In this document: piece by piece, positions 12,289 through 25,680 of the stretch
Position numbering within the stretch: the first letter of the stretch is position 1
Layout of the letters: every line of letters begins with the position of its first letter
Source of the DNA: Diploscapter coronatus
Taxonomy: Eukaryota > Nematoda > Chromadorea > Rhabditida > Rhabditidae
Reading direction: 5' to 3'
Assembly: GCA_964036155.1 (NCBI GenBank)
Contig: OZ038422.1
Coordinates: 27,799,201 to 27,863,200, forward strand
Length of the DNA: 64,000 nt
Position numbers and translations under genes: made by a program
Notes under the pieces: generated by a model
Databases searched by the model: none
What the model was told of the DNA's origin: nothing
The model's input: only the letters and a program-made list of their open reading frames with translations

Positions 12289-13800
12289 CTGGAAATTTCA
12301 CTTTAGTCGCGAATCTGAAATTTGGCTTTTGTTCTTTAGCGCTTATTCGATTATGAATACATTCTCCTGAAATGGGGAAGATCGAATCTTGATAGAGACT
12401 ATACGTGAAGGTCTAGAGAGCACTTAAGGCTGAATAAATGCATTTGAATTTGGGGTTGGAATCCAATCTGACTTAGGATAGAGTATTAATAAAACAGTAC
12501 GGCATAGGTAAACGAAGTTAGCATATTTAGAAGTTCATGAGGCATTTAGTATACTATGTCGTACTACGTTCATTAAATGAACAGGAGCTTTTAAGGTTTG
12601 AGATAAGGGTCTGAATTTTCTAGATATACCGAGGGCATCTCCATCTCCTGACATGCCTGCCTTCGTTTGGGATATCGTAGGGAATTACTGATTCGGGTAG
12701 AGGTTGGCAAGTTTCGACCTCGATAAAATTCCCGTTCTCAGACCAATCCCCGACCTCTACTGCTGCAGGAAGCTGACCACCACCTGCGCCGCGTCCAAAC
12801 CGTAGCGGTAGAATATTTACGATGAGCGGCGGAATTATCGGACAGATTTATTAGGTGCGTCAATTTTGCCTGCCGAATAAATAATTTAGCACCGATTTTC
12901 TAGTGACATATCAGTCTCTAGTAGGCACTAAATTTCAGCTGTTGGGGATAGTTTCATGGGCTTCAAATATGCTGCCAATTTATAATTCCAGGTAAATTTA
13001 TTGAGTGCGAAGCATTTTTGCTTTCGTGGGGATAATTTGATGCCAATCAGCCGTGGCAGCGAAAATCGGGAGATGAAGGCGCATAGATCCAGGACTGAGA
13101 TAAGAGATCCCATCCGAACAGGGATTTAGGATTCGGGGAAACGAAGCCCCGCCCCCGAAATGGAATAAAAATGGGAACTAACGACATGTCGCACAATTAT
13201 GACAAAAACATTAAAATTATAGATCCCAAAAGTGGCGGAAGAATGAGGCTAATTGGATAATTAAATCAAATAAATGATGCCATGAATAAGTCTATGAAAT
13301 ATAAACTAGACGTATTCAGACATAACATTCATGTTTAGGTGCTTAAAAATACTAAAATGATATATACGACAAGAAAAGTTAAACTCTGATGAGTACGAGT
13401 ATGGATTGAGATTGAAAATTCAAACTTTTAACATAATTAAAGCCTACCTCCTATAATAGCAAGCGCTGCGCATTTCAGGATCATCGTATCGTCGTTAGGA
13501 AGCTGGTGATATCTTCATCATAATAAATCACTTCGAGAATGTGTTCAGATAAATTAGTAATCCTCGAAAATTCCTCAGAATAAAATCGATATTTCGATGG
13601 AAGGCGAGATTCCCGTCCTTATGTAATAATCGGTTCGTATATATTGACGGCTGCGATTTGAACATCGTCGTGAAAGTCGGGGCCGTAAATAAGGCGTATA
13701 AGCATATTCGCGGAGATCGTAATCTTCAAATATTCCCCTTTTGTAGCGCCTTCCCAAAACGAAATATAAAGGTAATTACGCGAGAAAAATGAGAGTCAAA
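12289..13800. other. 5' region of the GT31 gene; no confident coding exon
   Basis: This stretch should hold the missing first exon of the GT31 gene. Candidates are a minus-strand ATG frame at 12928-13113 (MGSLISVLDLCAF...), just downstream of a GC box, and a minus frame at 13575-13757 rich in Arg and Tyr. Neither can be joined by phase with confidence. A 12-bp imperfect inverted repeat (AGTACGGCATAG at 12496, CTATGTCGTACT at 12554) is also present. Confidence 0.35.
13146..13157. promoter_or_regulatory. GC box (Sp1/KLF-type site)
   Basis: GCCCCGCCCCCG stands out in an AT-rich background and matches the SP1-type core promoter element. On the minus strand it precedes the ATG at 13113 by about 30 bases, so it may mark the true transcription start of the GT31 gene or of an unrecognised small gene. 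Confidence 0.4.
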
Positions 13801-15006
13801 AGTTCTATCTAAATTTGAATGGGCTTATTTTTTTGCAGAATTTATAATATCGAAAATGGAAAATCATGCGGAATATCTATGTCTGTCATCTAAAATCTAA
13901 TTTTGATTTGCAAGGCCGGAACACGCGTTTTTGAATTAGAACTTCAAGGAATCATCTTTAAATCTAAAACATCGCAACATATTTTACTTAAATGGTATTG
14001 CTATATAAATTTAGTTAAGCTTAATCGTAAGATACTATTGAATATTTCTCCAAGTATAATCTGTCGATACAGAATGAAAGTTTTATTGTGACTTAAATAT
14101 AGTTAGAGAATGCAAATGCTATTTCAAATTTAATGTTGATGGTATTGGAAGCCAACAAAAATATTGCTTGACTCCTCCAATATTCTAATCGAAGATAAAA
14201 AGTCAATTTGGCTCAGTCTAAACCCCTAACTAGCTCGATAAATACCCGAGTAAATGTCGGAATTGTTCGTAAATGAAAACTGGAATTTCGATTCATTTGG
14301 ATGCATTCGAATCAAAAACCGACCATTTTCCTTTCAACAATCGAGCTCATTTCTCAAATGATCCTATTCCATTTTGTCGGTGAGTTGCGAAAATGATAAG
14401 AAATCGTTATCTTTCCTATAAAAAATAACGAATTTACTAATGAAACATGTTAATTTTTGAAATTTCTGCAAAACCCCTGTTTTCTAGTTTTATCAAAATT
14501 TCAGGTTTTTACAAGAGTTTGGTTCAAAAAATTCGTTTACGTAAAAATCGCGATTTCTGCATTTGCGTTCTCTAAATATAGTTCGGATAATTTTTTGGAT
14601 TTATGTCACAAGATTAAAATATCCTTATCAAACTATGCAAAGGTATCATTTTTCCGCCGGAAGTCGAATTATCAGCTGAGTAACGTGTCTATTTCCGTTC
14701 TCATTTTACGCTATTGGCAGGTTTTCGCCGTCTAACTTCTAAATTTAGCCCCGGAAATTCCTAGGGTTTTCTTGATCAGCCTTCTGCAAAGGGAGATGTC
14801 AAGGAATTTCTTCGAAAGGTGTTTGACAGAAGTGTAAGTTCTCGAACAATTTACTCGAAAAAGTGATCTACTATAGACCATGACATATCGTGTCAATGGC
14901 AAAAGGAATTTTACCAATTATGATTAAACACAACATATTGATTTGTTATTAGTAAAACCATCATTTGATATTCTTGACTTCGTCAAGAAGAAACAGACAT
15001 TTTCAA
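13801..15006. other. Intergenic, no feature seen
   Basis: AT-rich sequence with frequent stops on both strands. Frames of up to 92 codons (for example 14457-14735 plus) start at non-ATG codons and have intron-like composition; I see no domain, signal peptide or repeat worth annotating. Confidence 0.5.
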
Positions 15007-15077
15007 GTTAAATGCTGATAGTTTAATTTAAAATCGACCGATATTGACCGATTTCAACCGATAAATCAGCACTTAAC
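15007..15077. promoter_or_regulatory. Phased ACCGAT triplet inside an inverted repeat
   Basis: Three ACCGAT hexamers at 15037, 15047 and 15057 are spaced exactly 10 bases apart, about one helical turn. They are flanked by GTTAAATGCTGAT (15007-15019) and ATCAGCACTTAAC (15065-15077), reverse complements with one mismatch. The array is about 190 bases upstream of the TATA box of the small secreted peptide gene. It looks like a multi-site transcription factor landing pad; the factor is unknown. Confidence 0.5.
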
Positions 15078-15243
15078 GTTTCTCAAATTGCGTAGGTATT
15101 TGACACTTGATCGTTACGTTTCCAAAACAAAGACCATTTACTAAATGATTGATAAGAGAGCGAAATTTCGAGAGACGAGGAGAAACGATATTTTGATTTT
15201 CTATCAAAAAAGAGGCGGGTACGTGAAAGTTCAAAGTTGGTCT

Positions 15244-15263
15244 GTCTATGATATATCATAGAC
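15244..15263. promoter_or_regulatory. Perfect 20-bp palindrome
   Basis: GTCTATGATATATCATAGAC reads identically on both strands and ends 6 bases before a TATA box. Its position in a core promoter suggests a dimeric DNA-binding protein site. Confidence 0.6.
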
Positions 15264-15269
15264 GACCCA

Positions 15270-15277
15270 TATAAAAG
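15270..15277 (+). promoter_or_regulatory. TATA box
   Basis: TATAAAAG followed about 80 bases later by the ATG of a secreted peptide ORF. The predicted transcription start would be near 15300. Confidence 0.6.
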
Positions 15278-15357
15278 GCATGAGCGATAGCTTGTTCACT
15301 TGCAAAACAATAACCATATTCAAGTTTTTCCCAGTAGATTCTATTCAATTTATCGCT

Positions 15358-15519
15358 ATGAAAACTATTCTCTTCTTATTTATCATTTTGGCTATTTTTC
15401 AAGGTTTGTTTTTCATAAATTGTGATAAATTAAAGATATCAAATTGTAGCTGTAATCTCAATATCTCTAAAGGAAGTTCTGATGAAGGAATCAACGACAT
15501 ACAAATCCGAAGCCATTAA
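15358..15519 (+). CDS. Short secreted peptide, 53 aa
   Basis: The ATG at 15358 opens MKTILFLFIILAIFQGLFFI, a clear signal peptide, followed by a short mature part with an N-C-S-C-N cysteine cluster, a predicted glycosylation site (NIS) and a polar tail ending IQIRSH. An upstream in-frame ATG at 15280 is only 10 bases after the TATA element, so it is probably outside the mRNA. A strong TATA box with a short signal-peptide ORF is the typical layout of an inducible or tissue-specific secreted effector in nematodes. No family is recognised, and a downstream spliced exon is possible because a GTAATC-like donor is not obvious. Confidence 0.5.
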   Translation: MKTILFLFIILAIFQGLFFINCDKLKISNCSCNLNISKGSSDEGINDIQIRSH

Positions 15520-17891
15520 TAATAATCTAAGTTATCTTAGCAGAGCAGAGACTCCTGATTCGGTAATAGTTTCATCTTTTTTGTTTAAATATTTGGAATA
15601 TTAAGATTTATCGCCGGATTTTGTTCCAAAAGGCCTGAATAATTTGATTTTCATCGGTTCAGCGTTGGTGATTTTGTTAACGGAGCTTAGAAGAAAATCA
15701 AATTTAACCTGAAATACGGGATACATTAGTCTTTTCAAACGTTCATTTCTGTATATTTTGATCACTTTTATTGTTAATAAATTCATGTTTATATTCTGAC
15801 CAATAAAATACAAGGAGCATAATAAGGCTTACTAATCACTCTATCTCCTAATCGGGTATTTAATATTAGAAAATTTATTATACTCTTATTAATGCGAAAA
15901 GATTGCTAAACTTCATCCAACTTCTCTCTATATCTCGATCAAATATTTCAGATTAGTAAATTCACTTTTACATTTCAGACGGTTTTTGGCTTTTTGTATC
16001 GCGCCTTCCCAAAGACGGCTGTGTCATCAGAGGGGAGGGCAGAAGCTCTGTCTGACTCTTTTTCGCCCCCTTAAATTCCCTACTATTTCTCTGAAAAAGA
16101 CGAGAGTGGCTTTCCGCTTACTGCTAATTAAAGTTCAGTTGTTTCGAATCCTCTAGTCTTTTTCTTATCCTATCCTGCTATCCCTAAATCTATCACATTT
16201 TTCTTATATTTTTATAATTTGAATTTAAAACTTCTGATTCAACCTTACCTCTCTGTAATCTACACAAAGTGAGCATCGTTTTGGGTATACATTTGTTAAA
16301 ATGTTTCAAATTGAATTATTCGAGAAGTTTTAGGTACGAGTTTAAAAAATTTTAAATTTCAAAAATCTCCAAATTTCTCGCCTCCAGGGGATATTTATCC
16401 CCTTGGCCCATAAATCAGCGCATAACAAGACGCATTTTATCTCGGCACGTGGTTTATGTTGTGTTGAAATTTATGACGAAAAATTGCTTGATCTAAGATT
16501 TTTTTATCCTTCCCTCTGAAAATTAAAAATATTTACGTCTTCCATCTAAAACTTGCGAAATTTCATTTCATTTGTTGTTGCTCATTTGCTTCGAAAATGC
16601 TAATTTCCTTTAAACAAGTCGCAGTCTTTTTGTATTAGTGGCATTTTCGGTCAAGTTCTACTAGAAAACTTCAACTTTTCATCTGTCACACGACAATTAT
16701 TCCAACCGCTTTTAGTCGGCTATCTTTCAGCATGGGGCGGAGTTTTTAAATGAATATGTGCGAAAATGATTGTTTATTCCGCCATATCTTCATATCTTCC
16801 TTTGAAATGAGAATTATTAGAGACTGTACAGAAATAGGAGGTGGAAAGAGAAAGATGTCTAGCGGCGGCAACTTTTAATCGAATTTCTGTGTAGCTTTTT
16901 ATCGTCGGGAAATTATTCCATCGCCATCCCTTCGTTTTTCTCGTTTTTAACCCCGACATAACCAAGCTCCCTCATGCATCGCAAAGAGACCACTCCATAA
17001 TTTCTTTTTCATCTACTTTTCGTGGCTGTACTCTTTAATTTTGCTCGATTTTTGCAATTGTTGCTAGAATTATCTTAGTTTCAACAATTTTAGTTTAACT
17101 TCCAGAATATCTTTAAATTAAAATTTTCTGAATCGCAATGAATATTAAATTAAAGGTAAGAATGGTAGTTTAACATTCCTAAAATATATTTGTACACTTT
17201 ATATTTTTATCCACTCATCCGGATTGCATATACCTACTTTCTTAGCACATGGGGGCTCTAGTGCCCTTTGTTTTATATCTCATCCCGCTTTTCTCGGATT
17301 TAGTTTCTTTATCCTCGAGATATTCACTCTAATTCTTTCTTTCCACTGATAGAGGAAAGTGTCTTATCTTTACTCTCGAGAGTAAGATCTAGATTTTGCT
17401 ATACTAGTATTCATATTTTATACATAAGTTAATGATTTTTGTAAAACCTTAGCAATAGTGGTGTTCAATAAATCATAATATTAACGTTAGCTTGCCTATT
17501 TTACATCTTATTATCATTTCAATTTGCCTTTTCTGGCGTATTCAATTTTTCAAATTTTCTTAGATACAATTTACTCTCGGAAGTTCGAAGTATTGCTTCA
17601 TTGGATGTGCGAAAGCGAGTATAAATCTAAATTTAATCATATTTTCTCGCGATTTTTCGCTTTGCAAACCCTAGCAACCCGCTGCGAAAGCGTTAGGTAG
17701 GTCGAAAACAAGAAAAACGAGAAAAATCTAGCCTTGAAAATATCGCTTAGTGGGCATTTTTGCGTTAATGCTTAATGTCGCGTAAAGTTAGGGCGCTGCA
17801 TCTTTCCGAGCTCACGAATCGAGACCAATTCTTCATAAATTTCATATTGCTTTTCTAGACAGGAGTAAAAAGCACTTTGGTCTTTACCCCA

Positions 17892-18158
17892 AAAGTCATT
17901 AACGAAAGGTTATACTTCAAATTAAGCCCTGAATTTTTCCTATCTCATAAAAACTCGGCATATTTTCCTATAAGAAAAATTCGAGTTTTTGAAACTTTTT
18001 CCAGATTTTGCAAAATTTATTTGAATTCCAATAGTCATCAAGAAAAGGTTGCTCTTTAAATTAAGACCAAGCTCTTTTCTAGTGTCAAAAAGTCGGTCTT
18101 TTCTCCTAAAAATTCACATTTTTGCAACTTTCCGCCAGATTTTCGAAGGTCTATTTGA
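17892..18158. repeat. Diverged tandem duplication, two units of about 130 bp
   Basis: Unit 1 (17892-18023) and unit 2 (18031-18158) share, in the same order, AGTCATxAxxxAAAGGTT, xTxAAATTAAGxCC, a TTTTCCTATAAG/TTTTCTCCTAA block, CCAGATTTT and CTATTTGA or TTATTTGA ends. The copies are much diverged, so the duplication is old. Confidence 0.5.
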
Positions 18159-20881
18159 CTTTTGGGCACTCCTGCGCTTTATCGAGAACACATGTTGGGG
18201 TAGGGAAGAGATAAAGAAAGGATATATGAAATCCTGCTTTATCTCATGTCCTATGGGCTTTACACCTATGCTGCAGAAATTCACAACGGGAGTTTTGACG
18301 TATCTTTTGTGATTTCTCGAGAGCTTTGATTCTTTCTCGATGGGGAATAATTTATTTGACAAGTGCAATCAACACTTATCGATTTTTATTATCACTAGAT
18401 AAGAGACCAACCATTATTTTATTTGAAATCTTGCATCCTTTCCATTTAAAAATATTTTTGTTTGTTTTTCAAATTTCTGACCGCTTTTTTCAAGATTCCA
18501 AAAGTCTCTGTAAATCCCCTAGATCTGAACTAATCTATGCGGGAATTTTGCAAACAAACCGCTCTAACTGTCGAATTTCCGAAGATCAAATTTCAAAATA
18601 CTTTGCCAAAACCCTTACTTTTTCCCTCGAAAATGTCACATTTCAAAGATTTCGTTGGGTTTTATTCGTTTTTAGGCAATCTGGAAAAATAGTAACCTAC
18701 GAAATAGCATAGCTTAGGACAGTGAAGGACTCCTACTTTTTCTTTTATCAATATTATTTCATGTGTTACTACTTTAATGTTTCCCATTTTTATTAACGAA
18801 AATGCCAAATTTAGCGTATGTTAAATTCTAGCAACTTGCAAAAATTTTGCATAGTGTTTGGAATTTTTAACTCCCAACTGAATGCAAAATGCCTGCTCTT
18901 TTGATCGAATTCATTTGACCAAAAAGACCAATGCCAAGTTTTTCAAAAGAATTTTTTTTTTAATATTCCAACCAGTTTTCACCTCCTATACTTTATCATA
19001 GAACTAGAGATTTTTGAATTCTATCATTTGACGCCCCTATTCGGCGATTTTATGGGTTTCACGGGTTGCGATGTTTATGTATTTCTAAACTTTGTCCTTT
19101 TCTTAAAAATTGTACTTGGATTCAAATTTGATTTTCAAAAATGTAATGTCATATAAAATCCGCTTTATTCTCTATTCTTCATCATTTGATTTCATCATTT
19201 CTTAGTTTAGAGGAAGTTTTGCAAGTTTAGTTTCACATGATGATATTTGCAATCTCGTTTTAATTGAAAATTCGCCATTTCTGCATGATTTCTGAAAATG
19301 GGGCCGGAGAATGCAAAAAATGCAAAAAACGCAAAAATGCTCACGACAGTTTAGGAGCAAAGAAATTTGAGACATCCTTCAGAAAGCTCTATGATGCAAT
19401 CCAGAAAAGGGGCATTCCTTGAATAATAAAAGCCTAAAATTTTGCCTTTTATGGCTTTTTCAATTTTCACCGATTTTGACCTAAAATTTTTAATTTCCTT
19501 CGTTTCTATCGATTTTTCTACAGAAAGATATGATTTTTAATTAAAAATGACATGGGTTTCAACACCCTTTTCGACTTTCATATGACTAAATTTCCGGCTC
19601 TTTTTCAATTTCGGCGCCTAGAACAACACATATTTTTGATAAGAGGTTTTTCTCTATGATTAGAGGGTATGACTTATCATGGAAGTAATGAGAGACGAAA
19701 AGAATTAGAAGTTGGAGAAATAGCGTTTGAAACTGATAGATCAAAGAGAAAGAACAAACAAAGTGAAATGGATGGAAAGCGCTATGCGTTTTCATTCTTC
19801 AGGAATTTGTTTCTCTCGTTCTTTCGTCCTCTCAATTTTTCGTGTCCTTTTTCTTCTCCTATCGAAAATTGTCAATTGATTCTTGAAGCGCGTGGAGATA
19901 CCAATTCACATTTTTATGCACCAAGTGTTTCTAGGAATTTTCATCCATTTTTGGGCCTTGCTTCCTTTATCTTTCGAGAAAGCGCATCACTTTTCCAATT
20001 AGAAAAACTACTTTTATCTTTCAATCTTTTTTAGAAATCAAACTTTCTCGGAGTTTTCAAAAACATCCTCATTTTCATTTTCGTTTTCATTTAAAAATTC
20101 TACAAATTCCCCTTTAATTTCGCAAATTCACAAGATTTATCCGTCTAATAATCCCCTGTTTAATTCCTAGAGATATCCTTGCTTTCATCATCATCTAGTA
20201 GAGACAATTTATTTGTATCCCGATTAGGTTTTCATTTTTCTCCTCTCGCTGTCTGAAACTCGCAAAATCCAACACTATTTTCTTAGTTTGTCTCTGACTC
20301 TCATTTTCCCGTGCTATTTTCCATCGCCATTTACTTCTCGTTACGCTTCATATCTCGCATAATGAGCTGTATATCGAAAGCTTAGTACGCTAGGAGGGTC
20401 GTAGGTAAAATCGGGCAAAATCAAGGGATAAACACTTTATCAGATTATCAGAGAATTTCCTTAATTCCCTGGATTTCTGCCATTTCTTAGCAGAGACTTA
20501 TCAAACTCCTTTATTTTCCAAAGTCATATCATTTTATTAAAGATTTTCTAAGTCCTTATCACATCACTTTTAATGATAAGTCACTAACGTCCTATCAAAA
20601 GTTCGAAAGTCCATTTTTTAAATTTTTTCTTGAAAGTTCAAACTCCGGGAAAAATGTTCCGAACTTCCTGAACTTTTTTCAAAAATAATCGGACCGATTT
20701 TGGCTCCGCCCATCGCAAATATTTATTTCCTTCTTTCTCTCCTTTTCTTTTTCTATGTCAAAATTGTATGTAGCTGCTCTTTTCCTTGTCTTTTTCACCT
20801 CTTGCTTTGCCCCACTATCTCTCGCCTAGTCATATATTGACCAAACTCTGAGAAATAGTGCCGAGTGCAGTGGCAAAATGT

Positions 20882-20897
20882 AAGAGACGCAGAGAAA
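20882..20897. promoter_or_regulatory. Promoter motif AGAGACGCAGAGA
   Basis: AAGAGACGCAGAGAAA lies about 340 bases upstream of the ERK kinase ATG. The reverse complement, CTCTGCGTCTCT, is a motif reported as over-represented in promoters of broadly expressed Caenorhabditis genes. With the nearby GC element it suggests a housekeeping-type promoter. Confidence 0.4.
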
Positions 20898-21231
20898 AAC
20901 GCCTGCACAGCATAGCGAGTATCTGGGAGAGTGGATTCTCCGCTGTATGTGTATGCCTGCCGAGTTTCCACCTTTCTCTTCTTTTCCATAAATTCCATAA
21001 AGCTCAATTTATGCTTTCAGGCCTCACGTGGTGTTGTTAAAAATTTTTCAGTGTTAACACCTTTTTACCCATTTCAAGCTTACATTTCGCCGTTTTAAAA
21101 TTTGCCGTTTCTATTGAAGAATGCGCATTTTTTTTTTTTTTGAAAAATCGTTTTTTAAATGATTTCTTTGTTTTTACAACCACGCCGATCGTAAATCGCG
21201 TTGGGTGAAATTAAATATCTATTGTTTGAGG

Positions 21232-24162
<2,931 letters not shown>

Positions 24163-25680
24163 TTTTAAAACTTGATTTTGCTCCATTTTTCTAAAAGCTG
24201 AAAATAGGAAGGGCTTATTTCGAAAAAAAATATTTTGATTTTCCATGCTTTGTCATAAGTCCTCCCTAAATTTTACAAAAAAAAAAATCCATACTATAAC
24301 AGTGATTTCCGTTGTGATTGTTGGTATTTGTCTAAAACTCCCACTTTTCCAAACTCCTATATTTTCGCACAACCGGGTTAACAGGCAACTGATAAACATG
24401 ACAATGATAACCCAGCTGATTTCCGGACACCGTAATCCCATTTCAGATACGTTCTACTACTGGATGTCGCCTAATGCATGAATGGTTGCTAAACATGCTA
24501 AACAATCACCTGCTAACGCACCGTGTTTTGCTTATTCACGTTTGTATGCCGCTTAGCTTTTCACCCTTGGTGTTATATGTGATCTCGTTAATTTAGGCCA
24601 TTAGTTAGTGGATTTCCAATTTTTGGATAATCATAACATTTTTGAATTGCCATGTTTAGGTTTGTTTTCCAGATTTTGCAAAGTTGCAAATTTGTGTTGC
24701 TTTTGTTGTTAGGTAATAAAGTGGTTTTGTTATTAACACTCCGATTTGGAATGATACCAGCCGGTTTTGAGATCGTATACTTTAACATATATGAAGAGTT
24801 TATCAGTTGTCGGAATACAAATTTGTGCAAGAGTATACCTAAACATACCCTCTATTTTATCTATCTTTTCCCAAAATCTTATCGTTTAAAAATGACACCA
24901 AATGATCTTATCGTTATATTTTGGAGTTTAGGCTTTTCGTGATAATTATTATGTCTATTCGAAGATTTATCGGACCCTCGTTATTTAAACCTAGAAAATT
25001 AAATAAAAAATATACGATTTTCAACTATTTTTAGCCCGATTTGTAATATTTAACCTTCACCTTTTTATGAAGTCTAGCCCTGAAAATACACACGACTACA
25101 AACCGGGCTGGAAATACATTTTTTTTTTAAATTTTATTTTTCGATAGAGAATTTTCGTAAATATTTCTTCCAATCTTAGAAAACGGTGTTAGAAAATATA
25201 TTTCAGAAGAAAAAATATGAAATTCTATGATTCAAATATCAGATTTAGGGAAGGCATGGTTTTTCCTAAACCTGAATTTATATCACTGCTAAAACATAGT
25301 ATTTTTCATACAAAACATAGTGTTATTGCTTCATAATAGAGCATATCTTTTTGAATATACTCGAGATATATTTTTCTATTTAAATTTATCCAAAATGATG
25401 TTATCTTTCATCATTTGCATTCCAATTTATTTTCAATTCTTCCTTGAATATGTTGTTTTCGAATGCTATTTGGTTCTCAAATAGTCTTAAATTTAGATTT
25501 GTTAAAATTAAAATTAAAAATCCTCTACTTGCCATGACTAAATAACTCGTTTTAAATGAATGTCTCATATTTTATGTTCAATTTTCAAGAATCAATAAAA
25601 TTTATCATATGAGTAATTTAGATAAAAGCAAAAGTGAAAATAACTTGGTATTGTTAAAAGAGGAAAAGATCGATAAGATA
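24163..25680. other. Convergent intergenic region between ERK and pyruvate kinase genes
   Basis: Contains both 3' ends. Open frames here (for example 24245-24481 plus, 24588-24830 minus) have no domain and overlap each other on opposite strands. I see no repeat or RNA gene. Confidence 0.5.

Larger units (their letters stand above)
15520..21231. other. Long AT-rich intergenic region upstream of the ERK gene
   Basis: No convincing coding exon in about 5.7 kb. Contents seen: a minus frame at 15601-15813 ending KIKLFRPFGTKSGDKS that could be a terminal exon of an unknown gene; long T-rich tracts; a diverged tandem duplication at 17892-18158; a GC-rich element GGCTCCGCCC near 20700; and a GAGACGCAGAG motif at 20884. 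The last two are promoter-like and presumably serve the kinase gene. Confidence 0.5.

Noticed and set aside
18326..18712. A 128-codon plus-strand frame
   Set aside because: It starts at TTG, not ATG, and has the Phe/Ile/Lys composition of AT-rich noncoding DNA.
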